The notes below the pieces were generated by a model, which was not told the DNA's origin, ran no database searches, and saw nothing but the letters and a program-made list of their open reading frames with translations. 64,000 bases of DNA from Nocardioides humi (GTDB lineage: Bacteria; Actinomycetota; Actinomycetes; Propionibacteriales; Nocardioidaceae), in the NCBI RefSeq assembly GCF_006494775.1, contig NZ_CP041146.1, forward strand, positions 6,070,501-6,134,500, written 5' to 3'. Both the position numbers and the translations under genes were made by a program. Below, in pieces: positions 52,880-62,342 of this stretch; position 1 is the stretch's first letter; each line of letters begins with the position of its first letter.

Positions 52880-52957
52880 GTGCTCAGGCTGCGGTGACGC
52901 CGCGCTCCGGGTGCGGTCGAGGAGAGACTTTCCCCAGGTTGCGGTACCGACCGGCCG

Positions 52958-53377
52958 TCAATCGGCCTCGGGGCGCGGCCGGGTGTGGCGCAGCCAGGCC
53001 AGTCCGGCGAAGGGCAGCACGAGCGGCAGGAAGCCGTAGCCCTGGCCGAAGTGCGACCAGACGGTCTTGTCGGGGAACAGGTCGGTGGCGACATAGCTGA
53101 GCGTGCCGACCGACAGCACGCCGAGCAGTTCGATCGTGACGGCGATGCCGGCCACCCGCCAGCCGGTGCTGCCGCCCAGGAGGAGACAGGTGGTGGCGAC
53201 GAGGTAGAGGACGGCGGCGGCCAGCGACAGCGAGTAGGCCAGCGGCGCCCTGCCCGGCTCCATGCCGAGCTGGACCGCCGAGCGGCCGGTCGCCGCGACG
53301 GCGAACAGGCCGTAGGCGAACACCAGCGCGCGTCCCCAGCCCTCGGCGAGCGCCTGGGGCTCCTGCTGCTCAGGCAC
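52958..53377 (-). CDS. Four-helix membrane protein of unknown function
   Basis: The 139-residue protein has four hydrophobic segments (ALVFAYGLFAVAATG, SLSLAAAVLYLVATTCLLLG, VAGIAVTIELLGVLSVG, GFLPLVLPFAGLAWL) and a conserved-looking VWSHFGQGYGF loop. Similar actinobacterial proteins lie next to the following small membrane gene, whose stop overlaps this start by 8 bp. Function unknown. Confidence 0.75.
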   Translation of the reverse strand: MPEQQEPQALAEGWGRALVFAYGLFAVAATGRSAVQLGMEPGRAPLAYSLSLAAAVLYLVATTCLLLGGSTGWRVAGIAVTIELLGVLSVGTLSYVATDLFPDKTVWSHFGQGYGFLPLVLPFAGLAWLRHTRPRPEAD

Positions 53378-53735
53378 CGCGACCTCCCCACACGTCCCAC
53401 AGCCGCACCTCGAGGCCGGCGACCGTGGCCACGCCGAGCAGCAGGATCGTCGTACCGACCCGGGAGCGCTCCGCGAGCGCGAAGAAGGCCGCGACGACCG
53501 GCACCAGCAGGTTGGTGACCAGGTAGCTGACGAAGACGGCTCCCTCGACGTCCCGGTCGGTGCGGGACAGGGCCACGATCCCGACGACCAGCTGCACCAC
53601 CATGACGAGCTCGAGGACGGCGAGCGCGACGAAGTGCGAGTCCTGCGCCGCGCGGTCGCGCACGAGGTCGACGACCAGCACGACGGCGGCCACGCCGGCG
53701 AGGGCGAGCGCGACGCCGTACAGCCAGGGATTCAC
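53370..53735 (-). CDS. Four-helix membrane protein of unknown function, partner of the preceding gene
   Basis: The 121-residue protein has four hydrophobic segments (GVALALAGVAAVVLVVDLV, FVALAVLELVMVVQLVVGIVAL, VFVSYLVTNLLVPVVAAFFAL, VGTTILLLGVATVAGLEVRLW). The pair resembles small integral proteins found together in actinobacteria without assigned function. The GTG start is 7 nt after a leftward TACGCT box (53743-53748), leaderless. Confidence 0.75.
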   Translation of the reverse strand: MNPWLYGVALALAGVAAVVLVVDLVRDRAAQDSHFVALAVLELVMVVQLVVGIVALSRTDRDVEGAVFVSYLVTNLLVPVVAAFFALAERSRVGTTILLLGVATVAGLEVRLWDVWGGRGA

Positions 53736-53768
53736 GGCCGTCAGCGTAGACGCAGGGGCTCGGGGACA

Positions 53769-54086
53769 ATGAGCCGCATGCAGCTCGATCAGCTCGACCG
53801 CCTCATCGTCGACGCCCTCCTGGAGGACGGCCGGGCCACGTTCGCGCAGATCGGGCACCGGGTCGGGCTGTCCGCGCCGGCGGTCGAGCGGCACCCGGAG
53901 ATCGTCTCGGCCTTGACCGTGACCGGGGAGGCGGACGCGATCCTGCACATCCTCGCCGCCGACGTGCGCCACTTCGAGCAGGTCGTCGAGCGGATCGCGC
54001 GGGAGCGGTTCATGGTGCGCACCAAGAGCGAGCTGGTCATGTCACCGCTGCTCCGCCGGGAGGCGCAAGGAATCGCCGCATCCTGA
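53769..54086 (+). CDS. Lrp/AsnC-family regulator with apparent in-frame internal deletion
   Basis: The protein is 105 residues, against about 150 for the family. The N-terminal helix-turn-helix start is intact (LDRLIVDALLEDGRATFAQIGHRVGLSAPAV), but where the recognition helix should continue (usually KRRVDRL...) it jumps in frame to ERHPEIVSALTVTGEADAILHILAADVRHFEQVVERIAR, the last part of the effector domain. About 45-50 residues are missing, including half the helix-turn-helix, so DNA binding is probably lost. It lies just before davA-davB and was probably their regulator. A GGGGA site precedes the ATG at 53769. Confidence 0.78.
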   Translation: MSRMQLDQLDRLIVDALLEDGRATFAQIGHRVGLSAPAVERHPEIVSALTVTGEADAILHILAADVRHFEQVVERIARERFMVRTKSELVMSPLLRREAQGIAAS

Positions 54087-54165
54087 CCGTCTGACGCAAC
54101 GGATCGTCGCCCACCTGCAATCCCGAGGCATCGATCGTGCGCGGCCGCGGTCCTACCGTGGACGC

Positions 54166-54650
54166 GTGACCGACTCCCCTGTCGCCGGCCGCGCGGCCGA
54201 GCTCGTGGTCGCCGTCTGGCAGCCGGACGGCCCCTTGCTCGACGTGCCCGCCGCCCTCGGCGCCCTCGACGCCGTGGCGGCCGAGGCCGCCGGGCGCGGA
54301 GCCCGGCTCCTCGTGTGCCCCGAGTTCACCCTCACCGGCTACGACATCGCGCCGCAGGCGGCCGCCCTCGCCGAGCCGGCCGGCGGCCCGATGGCGCGGG
54401 CCGTGGCCGGCGTCGCGCGGCGCCACGGCCTCGCGATCGCGTGGAGCTGGCCCGAGCGGGACGGCGAGCGGGTCCACATCGCCGCCGAGCTGGTCGACCG
54501 CGACGGGACGGTGCTCGCGCGGCACCGCAAGACGCACCTGTACGGCCCGGACGAGGCGGCCGCCTACGTCCCCGGCTCGACGACGCCCGGCGCGCCAACA
54601 CCCACCTGGCCGACCGCCGGCCCGAGGTCTACGGAGGCCTGGCCCGATGA
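54166..54650 (+). pseudogene. Nitrilase-family amidase (DavA-like), internal deletion with frameshift
   Basis: The first 138 residues match the N-half of a carbon-nitrogen hydrolase: VAVWQPDGPLLDVPAAL, LLVCPEFTLTGYDI with the catalytic Glu, and RHRKTHLYGPDE with the catalytic Lys. Near 54585-54595 the sequence skips the catalytic-Cys region and resumes one frame over as DARRANTHLADRRPEVYGGLAR, a typical nitrilase C-terminus, whose TGA overlaps the davB ATG. About 110-130 residues including the active cysteine are lost. DavA hydrolyses 5-aminovaleramide made by DavB from lysine. The GTG start is 6 nt after TACCGT (54154-54159), leaderless. Confidence 0.78.
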
Positions 54651-56334
54651 CGACCGGCCAGACCACGCCCGACGCGGCGCTCACCCGGCCCGCCGCGGTC
54701 ACCATGCTCGGGCCCGACTTCCCCTTCGGGTACGACGAGCACCTCGCCCACCCCGCCGGCCTCGGCTCGGTGCCGGCCGAGCACCACGGCCGCGAGGTCG
54801 CGATCGTCGGCGGCGGCCTGTCCGGCATGGTCACCGCCTACGAGCTGATGCGGATGGGGCTGAAGCCGGTCGTCTACGAGGCCGACCGGATCGGCGGCCG
54901 GCTGCGCTCCCAGCCGTTCGGCGGCCCGCACTGCCCGATCGCGGAGCTCTCGGCGGCATGCGCTTCCCGCTCTCGTCCCGGGCGCTGTTCCACTACGTCG
55001 ACCGGCTCGGGCTGCGGACCTCGCCGTTCCCCAACCCGCTGTCCGAGGCCACGCCGAGCACGGTCGTCGAGCTCGGCGGCGAGTCGTTCTACGCCCGCGG
55101 GTACGACGACCTGCCGCCGTTCCTCGAGGACGTCGCGGACGCCTGGCACGAGGCGCTCGGGGAGGTCGGCTTCGCCGCCGTGCAGGACGCGATCGCGCGC
55201 CGCGACGTACCCCGCATCAAGGAGCTGTGGAACCAGCTCGTCCCCACCCTGGACGAGGAGACCTTCTCCGGCCTCCTCGCCGGCAGCGAGGCGTTCGGCT
55301 CCCGCAGCTTCCGGCACCGCGAGGTGTTCGGGCAGGTGGGCTTCGGCACCGGCGGCTGGGACACCGACTTCCCGAACTCGATGCTCGAGATCCTGCGGGT
55401 GATCTTCACCCACGCCGACGAGGACCACCAGCTGGTCCACGGCGGCGCGCAGCAGCTGCCCGTCGGCCTCTGGCGGGACGCCCCGGAGTGCGCGCACTGG
55501 CGGGCCGGCACCTCCCTGGAGGGCCTGCACGGCGGGGCGCCGCTGCCGGGCGTCGCCCGGATCGCGCGCGGCGACGGCGGCCGGCTCGAGGTCACCGACC
55601 GCTGGGGCACCACCCGCGCGTACGACGCCGTGGTCGTCACCTGCCAGGTGTGGCTGCTCTCGGCGCGGATCGACGTCGACGAGACGCTGTTCTCCCCCGA
55701 CCTGTGGATGGCGATGGAGCGCACCCACTACATGCAGTCCTCGAAGACCTTCGTGCGCGTGGACCGGCCGTTCTGGAGGGACGTCGACCCCGGCACCGGG
55801 CGCCACGTGATGAGCATGACGCTCACCGACCGCCTGAACCGGGCGACGTACCTCCTCGAGGACGACGGCGCCGCCTCGATCTGCCTGTCCTACACCTGGA
55901 ACGACGACGCCCTGAAGTGGCTGGCGCTGCCGGTCGAGGAGCGGGTGCGGCTGCAGCTGCACTCGCTGCGCAAGATCTACCCGGGCGTCGACATCGCCGC
56001 GCACATCGTCGGCGACCCGATCACGGTGTCGTGGGAGTCCGACCCGAACTTCATGGGGGCGTTCAAGGCGAACCTGCCCGGCCACTACCGCTACCAGCGG
56101 CGGCTGTTCTCGCACTTCGTGCAGGACGACCTGCCCGCCCACCGCCGCGGGATCTTCCTCGCCGGCGACGACATCTCGTGGACCGCCGGCTGGGCCGAGG
56201 GCGCGGTCACCACCGCGCTCAACGCCGTGTGGGGCGTGGTCCGGCACTTCGGCGGCACGAGCGCTCCCGGCAACCCCGGACCGGGGGACCGGTTCGCCGA
56301 GCTCGCGCCGCTGGCCCTGCCCGACGGGCTGTGA
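54647..56334 (+). pseudogene. Lysine/arginine 2-monooxygenase-like flavoenzyme (DavB-like), frameshifted
   Basis: The joined reading gives about 561 residues with close resemblance to Pseudomonas DavB: VTMLGPDFPFGYDEHLAHPAGLGS, FAD motif VAIVGGGLSGMVTAYELM near residue 52, EADRIGGRLRSQPF, then (after a shift) GGMRFPLSSRALFHYVDRLGLRTSPFPNPL, VFGQVGFGTGGWDTDFPNSMLEI, and FLAGDDISWTAGWAEGAVTTALNAVWG at the end. The break is at GAGCTCTCGG (CTCTC, 54947-54951): two extra bases, likely a TC duplication, put GELGGMRF out of frame. The enzyme oxidatively decarboxylates lysine (or arginine) to the amide. The ATG overlaps the davA stop (ATGA). Confidence 0.85.
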
Positions 56335-56358
56335 GAGGCCGTTCCTAGACTGTCCGCC

Positions 56359-57300
56359 GTGTCACTCGCTCAGGACCATGCTGTCGAGGTCGACGGCCTG
56401 GTGATGAGGTACGGCGACACGGTCGCCGTCGACGACCTGTCGCTGACCGTCGACCGGGGCACCGTCACCGCCGTCCTGGGTCCCAACGGCGCCGGGAAGA
56501 CCACGACGCTGGAGACCTGCGAGGGCTATCGCCGGCCGCAGGGCGGCACCGTGCGCGTGCTCGGCCTCGACCCGGTCCGCGAGCGGTCGGCGCTGCTGCC
56601 GCGGATCGGGGTGATGCTGCAGTCGGGCGGCGCCTGGAGCGGCGCCCGGGCCGAGGAGATGCTCCGCCACCTCGCCCGGCTGCACGCGCACCCGCAGGAC
56701 GTCGGCCTGCTCATGGAGCGGCTCGCGCTGCACGAGTGCGGCCGGACGCCGTACCGGCGCCTGTCCGGCGGTCAGCAGCAGCGCCTGGGCCTCGCGCTCG
56801 CGCTCGTCGGGCGCCCCGAGCTGGTGTTCGTCGACGAGCCGACCGCCGGCATGGACCCGCAGATCCGGCGGGCCGTGTGGGAGCTGCTCGAGGAGCTGCG
56901 CGCCGACGGCGTGACCGTCGTGCTGACCACGCACTACCTCGAGGAGGCCGAGCGGCTCGCCGACCGGGTGCACATCCTCGACCGCGGCCGGCTGGTCGCC
57001 AGCGGCACGCCGCTGGAGCTGACCCGCGGCGGCACCGTCGCCACCATCCGGATCGTCGTCACCCAGCCGTTCCCGCCCGGGGCGCCCGAGGCCCTCGTGA
57101 AGGAGCTCGGCGAGGGCACCGAGCTCACCGTGCTCGACCCGCTCAGCCTCCAGCTGTCAGGACCGGCCGACAGCACCACGCTCGCCACCGTCGCGAGCTG
57201 GTGCGCGACCCACGACGTGCTGCCCGAGTCGCTGTCGCTGGGCCAGCGCAACCTGGAGGACGTGTTCCTCGAGCTCACCGGCAGGGAGGAGCTCCGATGA
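56359..57300 (+). CDS. ABC transporter ATP-binding protein of the COX15-linked exporter
   Basis: The 313-residue ATPase has Walker A GPNGAGKTTTLETCEGYRRP near residue 38 (the ETCEG form is typical of this group), signature LSGGQQQRLGLALAL near 137, Walker B LVFVDEPTAGMDPQ near 156, and LTTHYLEEAERLAD. The next gene encodes its permease, then COX15; the same trio occurs in mycobacteria (Rv1458c-Rv1457c-Rv1456c region). The cargo is unproven. The GTG start is 7 nt after TAGACT (56346-56351), leaderless. Confidence 0.92.
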   Translation: MSLAQDHAVEVDGLVMRYGDTVAVDDLSLTVDRGTVTAVLGPNGAGKTTTLETCEGYRRPQGGTVRVLGLDPVRERSALLPRIGVMLQSGGAWSGARAEEMLRHLARLHAHPQDVGLLMERLALHECGRTPYRRLSGGQQQRLGLALALVGRPELVFVDEPTAGMDPQIRRAVWELLEELRADGVTVVLTTHYLEEAERLADRVHILDRGRLVASGTPLELTRGGTVATIRIVVTQPFPPGAPEALVKELGEGTELTVLDPLSLQLSGPADSTTLATVASWCATHDVLPESLSLGQRNLEDVFLELTGREELR

Positions 57301-58067
57301 GCAGCACCTTCGCCCCGGCGCCGGGAGCCGCGCCCGTCGTCCGCCAGCTGCTGACGCAGGCCGGCATGGAGGCACGGCTCATGCTGCGCAACGGCGAGCA
57401 GCTGCTGCTCGCCGTCGTCATCCCCGTGATCGTGCTCGTCGGCGCGGTCCGCGGCGCCGAGCGGGTCGGGCTCGACCTCGACGGCCGCCCGATCGACGTC
57501 CTCACTCCCGGGGTGCTCGCGCTCGCCGTGATGTCGACCGCCTTCACCTCGCTCGCGATCGCCACCGGCTTCGAGCGGCGCTACGGCGTCCTCAAGCGGC
57601 TGGGCACCGCCCCCCTCTCCCGGACCACGCTGCTGGGCGGCAAGGTGCTCGCGCTGCTGCTCGTCGAGGCGTTCCAGTTCGTCGTCATCGGCGGGGTCGG
57701 GCTCGCCCTCGGCTGGTCCGGCCCGTCCGGCGCGGGCGGCGTCCTCGCCCTCCTGCTCGCCGCGCTGTGCGGTACGGCCGCCTTCGCCTCGCTCGGCATG
57801 CTGCTCGCCGGCTCGCTGCGGGCCGAGGCCACGCTCGCCGCCGCCAACCTGGTCTACCTCCTGCTGCTGGCCGGCGGCGCCGTGATCCTGCCCGTCACCA
57901 TGTACGGCGGGCTCGGCGACGTCGTGCGCTGGCTGCCCTCCGGGGCCCTCGGCGAGGCGGTCCGCTCCGCGTGCGACGGCGCGGTCGCCGTCCGCGATCT
58001 CGTGGTGCTCCTCGCCTGGGCCGGGCTCGGCTCCGCCCTGACCGCCCGTACCTTCAAGTGGGAGTGA
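57297..58067 (+). CDS. ABC-2-type permease of the COX15-linked exporter
   Basis: The 256-residue protein has six hydrophobic segments (AVVIPVIVLVGAV, LTPGVLALAVMSTAFTSLAIATGFERRYGVLKRLG, VEAFQFVVIGGVGLAL, VLALLLAALCGTAAFASLGMLLAG, NLVYLLLLAGGAVILP, DLVVLLAWAGLGSALTAR). The FERRYGVLKRLGTAPLSR motif is characteristic. Its ATG overlaps the ATPase stop, and the COX15 start follows after 2 bp, giving one operon. Confidence 0.9.
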   Translation: MSSTFAPAPGAAPVVRQLLTQAGMEARLMLRNGEQLLLAVVIPVIVLVGAVRGAERVGLDLDGRPIDVLTPGVLALAVMSTAFTSLAIATGFERRYGVLKRLGTAPLSRTTLLGGKVLALLLVEAFQFVVIGGVGLALGWSGPSGAGGVLALLLAALCGTAAFASLGMLLAGSLRAEATLAAANLVYLLLLAGGAVILPVTMYGGLGDVVRWLPSGALGEAVRSACDGAVAVRDLVVLLAWAGLGSALTARTFKWE

Positions 58068-58069
58068 CC

Positions 58070-58951
58070 GTGAGCACCACGACCCGACTGGCCGACCTGC
58101 AGCGCGTCGTCGGCGCGCGCCTGGTGCCGCTCGCGTGGGCCAACCTCGTCGCGAACATCGGCATTGTGGTGACCGGCGGCGCCGTGCGGCTCACCGGCTC
58201 CGGGCTCGGCTGCCCGACCTGGCCGAAGTGCACCGACGAGTCCTACACCGCCCACGGCGCGCTCGGCATCCACGGCGTGATCGAGTTCGGCAACCGGCTG
58301 CTCACCTACGTCCTCCTCGTCATCGCCCTCGCCTTCGTGGTCGCGGCCTGGCAGCGCGGCGGCCGCGTGCGCACCCTCGCGCTCGTCGTCCTGGCGGGCA
58401 TCCCGGCCCAGGCCGTCGTCGGCGGCATCACCGTGCTCACCGACCTCAACCCGTGGATCGTCGCCTTCCACCTGCTCGTGTCGATGGCCATGGTCGCGGT
58501 CTGCGTGTGGATCCTCGACGAGCTCACCGGCCCCGTACGCGCGGCGGCGTCCGGGCCGTCGCTCCGCTTGGCGTGGGCGACCTTCGCCGCCGGCTGGGTC
58601 GTGCTCTGGCTCGGCACCGTGGTCACCGGCTCGGGCCCGCACTCCGGCGACCTCGACTCCAAGCGCACCGGTCTCGACCCCGAGGTCGTCTCCCACGTCC
58701 ACGGCGTCTCCGTCGGCGTACTCGTGCTCTCGACGATCGCCCTCCTGGTCGTCGCGCACCGGCGGGGCGAGCGGGTCCTCGCGATGTTCGCCGGCGTGCT
58801 CCTGGCCGTCGAGCTTGCGCAGGGACTGCTCGGCTACGTCCAGTTCTTCACCGACCTGCCCGAGATCCTGGTCGGCCTGCACATGCTCGGCGCCGCGCTC
58901 GTCTCCGCCGGCCTGGCCCGGGTGGTCGTCACCACGCGGCCGCGGCGCTGA
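58070..58951 (+). CDS. ctaA: Heme A synthase (COX15/CtaA)
   Basis: The 293-residue membrane protein converts heme O to heme A for cytochrome aa3 oxidase. It has eight helices in two repeats. Heme-ligand histidines appear in LGIHGVIEFGNRLLTY near 65 (HGxxEFxNR), AFHLLVSM near 130, VSHVHGVSVG near 207 and GLHMLGAALV near 273, and a Cys pair is in LGCPTWPKC near 45. It follows the ABC-2 exporter. Between it and the convergent ctaB lies the second double-palindrome element. Confidence 0.93.
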   Translation: MSTTTRLADLQRVVGARLVPLAWANLVANIGIVVTGGAVRLTGSGLGCPTWPKCTDESYTAHGALGIHGVIEFGNRLLTYVLLVIALAFVVAAWQRGGRVRTLALVVLAGIPAQAVVGGITVLTDLNPWIVAFHLLVSMAMVAVCVWILDELTGPVRAAASGPSLRLAWATFAAGWVVLWLGTVVTGSGPHSGDLDSKRTGLDPEVVSHVHGVSVGVLVLSTIALLVVAHRRGERVLAMFAGVLLAVELAQGLLGYVQFFTDLPEILVGLHMLGAALVSAGLARVVVTTRPRR

Positions 58952-59046
58952 TCGGCTCGCTCGTTCCGCCTTCCGCCGGATCCGGTGTCCGGCCAGCCCC
59001 GGGCGGATGTCACTCGCGTCCCACGCGTCACTGGCGGAGGGCGGTT

Positions 59047-59113
59047 CATGCGGTTGTCAGGGGTTGCAACACCTGACAACCGCATGGATCCCCGGACATC
59101 CGGGGATCCATGC
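59047..59113. repeat. Bimodular double-palindrome (REP-like) element, copy 2
   Basis: Module A, 59047-59086, has 20-bp arms with one mismatch and the same TTGTCAGGGGTTG core as copy 1. Module B, 59082-59113, has 15-bp arms around a CA loop and the same ATCCCCGGA core. Two base pairs differ from copy 1 on both strands at once: C-G to G-C in A and A-T to G-C in B. It lies between the convergent ctaA and ctaB genes. Confidence 0.9.
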
Positions 59114-59137
59114 AGCCCCGCGCCACAGACCCGCGCC

Positions 59138-60085
59138 TCAGTGCAGCAGCGGATCGATGGCGACAGCGACGAACAGCAGCGACAGGTACAGGTTCGACGA
59201 GTGGAACAGCCGCATCGGCTGGAGCACGCTCAGCTCGTTCGACGTCTTGGCGCGGCGGTGCAGGCCGTGGGCCTGGGCCAGGAAGACGCCGCCGAGGACG
59301 CCGGCCGCGACGGGGTAGAGCGGGCCGGTGTCGGCGACGGGCCACAGCAGCAGCGAGGTCGCGACCATCACCCAGCTGTAGACGACGATCTGCAGCGCCA
59401 CGACCCGGGCCGGCTTGACCACCGGGAGCATGGGGACGTCGACCTGCGCGTAGTCCTCGCGGTAGCGCAGCGCCAGCGCCCAGGTGTGGGGCGGGGTCCA
59501 GAAGAAGACCACGGCGAACAGCACCACCGGGACCCACGAGAGCTCGCCGGTCACGGCGGTCCAGCCGATCAGCGCCGGGAAGCAGCCGGCGATGCCGCCC
59601 CAGACGATGTTCTGGGTGGTCCGGCGCTTGAGCAGCATCGTGTAGACGAACACGTAGAACGCGTTCGCGCTCACCGACAGCACCGCCGACAGCGGGTTGA
59701 CCCAGACGGCCAGGATCACCGTCGACAGCACACCGAGCACCACGCCGAAGACCAGCGCGGCACCCGGCGAGACGATGTGGCGCGGCAGCGCCCGGCGGCG
59801 GGTACGCCGCATCTGCTCGTCGATGTCGCGGTCGTAGACGCAGTTGAACACCGAGGCGGAGCCGGCGGACAGCGTCCCGCCGACGACGGTGGCCAGGACC
59901 AGGCCCAGCGGCGGCACGCCCCGCGCGGCGAAGAACATCACCGGCACGGTGGTGAGCAGCAGCAGCTCGATCACGCGCGGCTTGGTGAGGCCGACGTACG
60001 CCATGACGACATCGCGGAAGGTGGCCCGGTGCGGTCCCTCGTCTCCGGCGAGCAGCTCGGGGCTGGTCGGGTCGACGTAGGTCAC
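59138..60085 (-). CDS. ctaB: Protoheme IX farnesyltransferase (heme O synthase)
   Basis: The 315-residue membrane enzyme adds a farnesyl group to heme B. UbiA-family marks are [21 protein letters not shown] near residue 79 (N-x3-D-x3-D) and [19 protein letters not shown] near 206, with about nine helices. The GTG start before [13 protein letters not shown] is chosen; longer upstream readings are antisense to tkt. Together with COX15 it makes heme A. It is divergent from the pentose-phosphate operon. Confidence 0.94.
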   Translation of the reverse strand: MTYVDPTSPELLAGDEGPHRATFRDVVMAYVGLTKPRVIELLLLTTVPVMFFAARGVPPLGLVLATVVGGTLSAGSASVFNCVYDRDIDEQMRRTRRRALPRHIVSPGAALVFGVVLGVLSTVILAVWVNPLSAVLSVSANAFYVFVYTMLLKRRTTQNIVWGGIAGCFPALIGWTAVTGELSWVPVVLFAVVFFWTPPHTWALALRYREDYAQVDVPMLPVVKPARVVALQIVVYSWVMVATSLLLWPVADTGPLYPVAAGVLGGVFLAQAHGLHRRAKTSNELSVLQPMRLFHSSNLYLSLLFVAVAIDPLLH

Positions 60086-60184
60086 GAAAGGTCCTCGCGG
60101 GCAGGGGCTGAAGCGGTCCGAGTGTAGCCCGAGTCCATCTCCGGCCGGGCACCGAGCCGGTGTCGTGCTCGCCACGACCCTGAG

Positions 60185-60190
60185 TAGGCT
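60185..60190 (+). promoter_or_regulatory. -10 box (TAGGCT) for leaderless tkt
   Basis: TAGGCT lies exactly 7 nt before the tkt ATG at 60198, and there is no ribosome-binding site. Transcription would start at or next to the A of the ATG. Confidence 0.55.
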
Positions 60191-60197
60191 CGACACC

Positions 60198-62309
60198 ATG
60201 ATCCCGGAGCTGGAGTGGACCGATCTCGACCGCAGGGCCGTCGACACCGCGCGCGTGCTCGCCATGGACGCCGTCCAGAAGGTCGGCAACGGCCACCCCG
60301 GTACGGCGATGAGCCTGGCGCCCGCGGCGTACCTGCTGTTCCAGAAGGTCATGCGGCACGACCCCGCGGACCCCGCCTGGATCGCCCGCGACCGGTTCGT
60401 CCTCTCCTGCGGCCACTCCTCGATCACCCTCTACACCCAGCTCTTCCTCGGCGGCTTCGGCCTCGAGCTCGCCGACCTCGAGGCGCTGCGCACCTGGGGC
60501 AGCAAGACCCCCGGCCACCCGGAGTTCGGCCACACGGTCGGCGTCGAGGTCACCACCGGCCCGCTCGGCCAGGGCGTCGCCAACGCGGTCGGCATGGCCA
60601 TGGCCGCGCGCCGGGAGAAGGGCCTGCTCGACCCCGCGGCCGGCGACGGCCCCTCGATCTTCGACCACCACGTCTACGTGCTCGCCTCCGACGGCGACCT
60701 CGAGGAGGGCGTGAGCAGCGAGGCGTCCTCGATCGCCGGCACCCAGCAGCTCGGCAACCTGACCGTCATCTACGACGCCAACCGGATCTCGATCGAGGGC
60801 GACACCCACATCGCCTTCAACGAGGACGTCGCGAAGCGCTACGAGGCCTACGGCTGGCACGTCCAGACCGTCGACTGGACCGGCACCGACCACAACGATC
60901 TGGCCAACTACGAGGAGGACGTCCCGGCGCTGTACGACGCCCTCGAGGCCGCCGACGCGGTCACCGACAAGCCGTCCCTCATCGTGCTCAAGACCGTGAT
61001 CGCCTGGCCCGCGCCCAACGCCCAGAACACCGAGGCCGCCCACGGCTCGGCGCTCGGCGCCGACGAGGTCGCCGCCACCAAGGCGGTGCTCGGCTTCGAC
61101 CCCGACCGGACCTTCGAGGTGCCCGACGACGTCCTGGCCCACACCCGGGGGCTGATCGAGCGCGGCAAGGCGCGGGCCGCCGAGTGGGGCACGGCGTACG
61201 ACGCCTGGGCCGCCGCGAACCCCGAGCAGGCCGCCCTGCTCCACCGCCTCGAGGACCGCCGCCTGCCCGACGGCGTCGAGGACGCGCTGCCCGTCTTCGA
61301 GGCCGACGCCAAGGGCGTCGCCACCCGCGCCGCCTCCGGCAAGGTCATCAACGCCCTCGCCCCCGTCATGCCGGAGCTGTGGGGCGGCTCGGCCGACCTC
61401 GCCGGCTCCAACAACACGACCATCAAGGACGCCAAGTCCTTCCTCCCCCTCGACCGCGGGGTCGAGGAGTGGCCGGCCGACCCCTACCAGGGACGGGTGC
61501 TGCACTTCGGCATCCGCGAGCACGGCATGGGCGCGGTCATGAACGGCATCGCCGTCCACGGCGGCACCCGCGTCTTCGGCGGCACCTTCCTGACCTTCTC
61601 CGACTACATGCGCGGCGCGGTCCGGGTCGGCGCGCTGATGCAGGCGCCGGTCATCTACATCTGGACCCACGACTCCATCGGGCTCGGCGAGGACGGCCCC
61701 ACCCACCAGCCGATCGAGCACCTCGCGGCCCTGCGCGCGATCCCCGGCCTCGACGTAGTCCGGCCCGCCGACGCCAACGAGACCGCCGCCGCCTGGCTCC
61801 AGGTCCTCCGCAACAGCGACCGCCCGGCCGGCCTGGTCCTGAGCCGCCAGAACGTCCCGATCTTCCCCCGCGGCACCGACGGGTACGCCACGACCGACGA
61901 TGTGGCCAAGGGCGGCTACGTGCTGCTCGACGCCGAGGGCGGCCAGTCCGACGTCGTCCTCATCGCGACCGGCTCCGAGGTCCAGTACGCCGTCGCCGCC
62001 CGCGAGCAGCTCGCCGCCGAGGGCGTCCACGCCCGGGTCGTCTCGATGCCGTGCATCGAGTGGTTCGAGGCGCAGACCCAGGCCTACCGCGACTCCGTGA
62101 TCCCGCCGACCGTCAAGGCCCGGGTCTCCGTCGAGGCCGGCGTGAAGCAGGGCTGGCGCGAGTACGTCGGCGACGCCGGCCGGATCGTCGGCATCGAGCA
62201 CTACGGCGCGAGCGCCGACGCCGCCACCCTGTTCCGCGAGTTCGGCTTCACGCCGGAGGCCGTCGTGCAGGCGGCCCGCGAGAGCATCGCGGCGGCAGCC
62301 CGCGACTGA
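60198..62309 (+). CDS. tkt: Transketolase
   Basis: The 703-residue thiamine-diphosphate enzyme moves two-carbon units in the pentose phosphate pathway. Marks are [20 protein letters not shown] near residue 31, [28 protein letters not shown], the ThDP motif [19 protein letters not shown] near 165, and [19 protein letters not shown] and [20 protein letters not shown] near 435-500 in the second half. It leads the tkt-tal-pgi operon. Start at 60198 is supported by the TAGGCT box; the in-frame GTG at 60165 is less likely. Confidence 0.96.
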   Translation: MIPELEWTDLDRRAVDTARVLAMDAVQKVGNGHPGTAMSLAPAAYLLFQKVMRHDPADPAWIARDRFVLSCGHSSITLYTQLFLGGFGLELADLEALRTWGSKTPGHPEFGHTVGVEVTTGPLGQGVANAVGMAMAARREKGLLDPAAGDGPSIFDHHVYVLASDGDLEEGVSSEASSIAGTQQLGNLTVIYDANRISIEGDTHIAFNEDVAKRYEAYGWHVQTVDWTGTDHNDLANYEEDVPALYDALEAADAVTDKPSLIVLKTVIAWPAPNAQNTEAAHGSALGADEVAATKAVLGFDPDRTFEVPDDVLAHTRGLIERGKARAAEWGTAYDAWAAANPEQAALLHRLEDRRLPDGVEDALPVFEADAKGVATRAASGKVINALAPVMPELWGGSADLAGSNNTTIKDAKSFLPLDRGVEEWPADPYQGRVLHFGIREHGMGAVMNGIAVHGGTRVFGGTFLTFSDYMRGAVRVGALMQAPVIYIWTHDSIGLGEDGPTHQPIEHLAALRAIPGLDVVRPADANETAAAWLQVLRNSDRPAGLVLSRQNVPIFPRGTDGYATTDDVAKGGYVLLDAEGGQSDVVLIATGSEVQYAVAAREQLAAEGVHARVVSMPCIEWFEAQTQAYRDSVIPPTVKARVSVEAGVKQGWREYVGDAGRIVGIEHYGASADAATLFREFGFTPEAVVQAARESIAAAARD

Positions 62310-62342
62310 CCTACCCGCAGCACCCACCCGCAGGAGGAACTC

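Noticed and set aside
54166..56334. Apparent nitrilase-amine oxidase fusion protein in one continuous frame
   Set aside because: The middle of that frame is nonsense (Arg/Pro-rich) and the conserved davB N-terminus is in another frame with its own ATG. It is two damaged genes that happen to share a frame.
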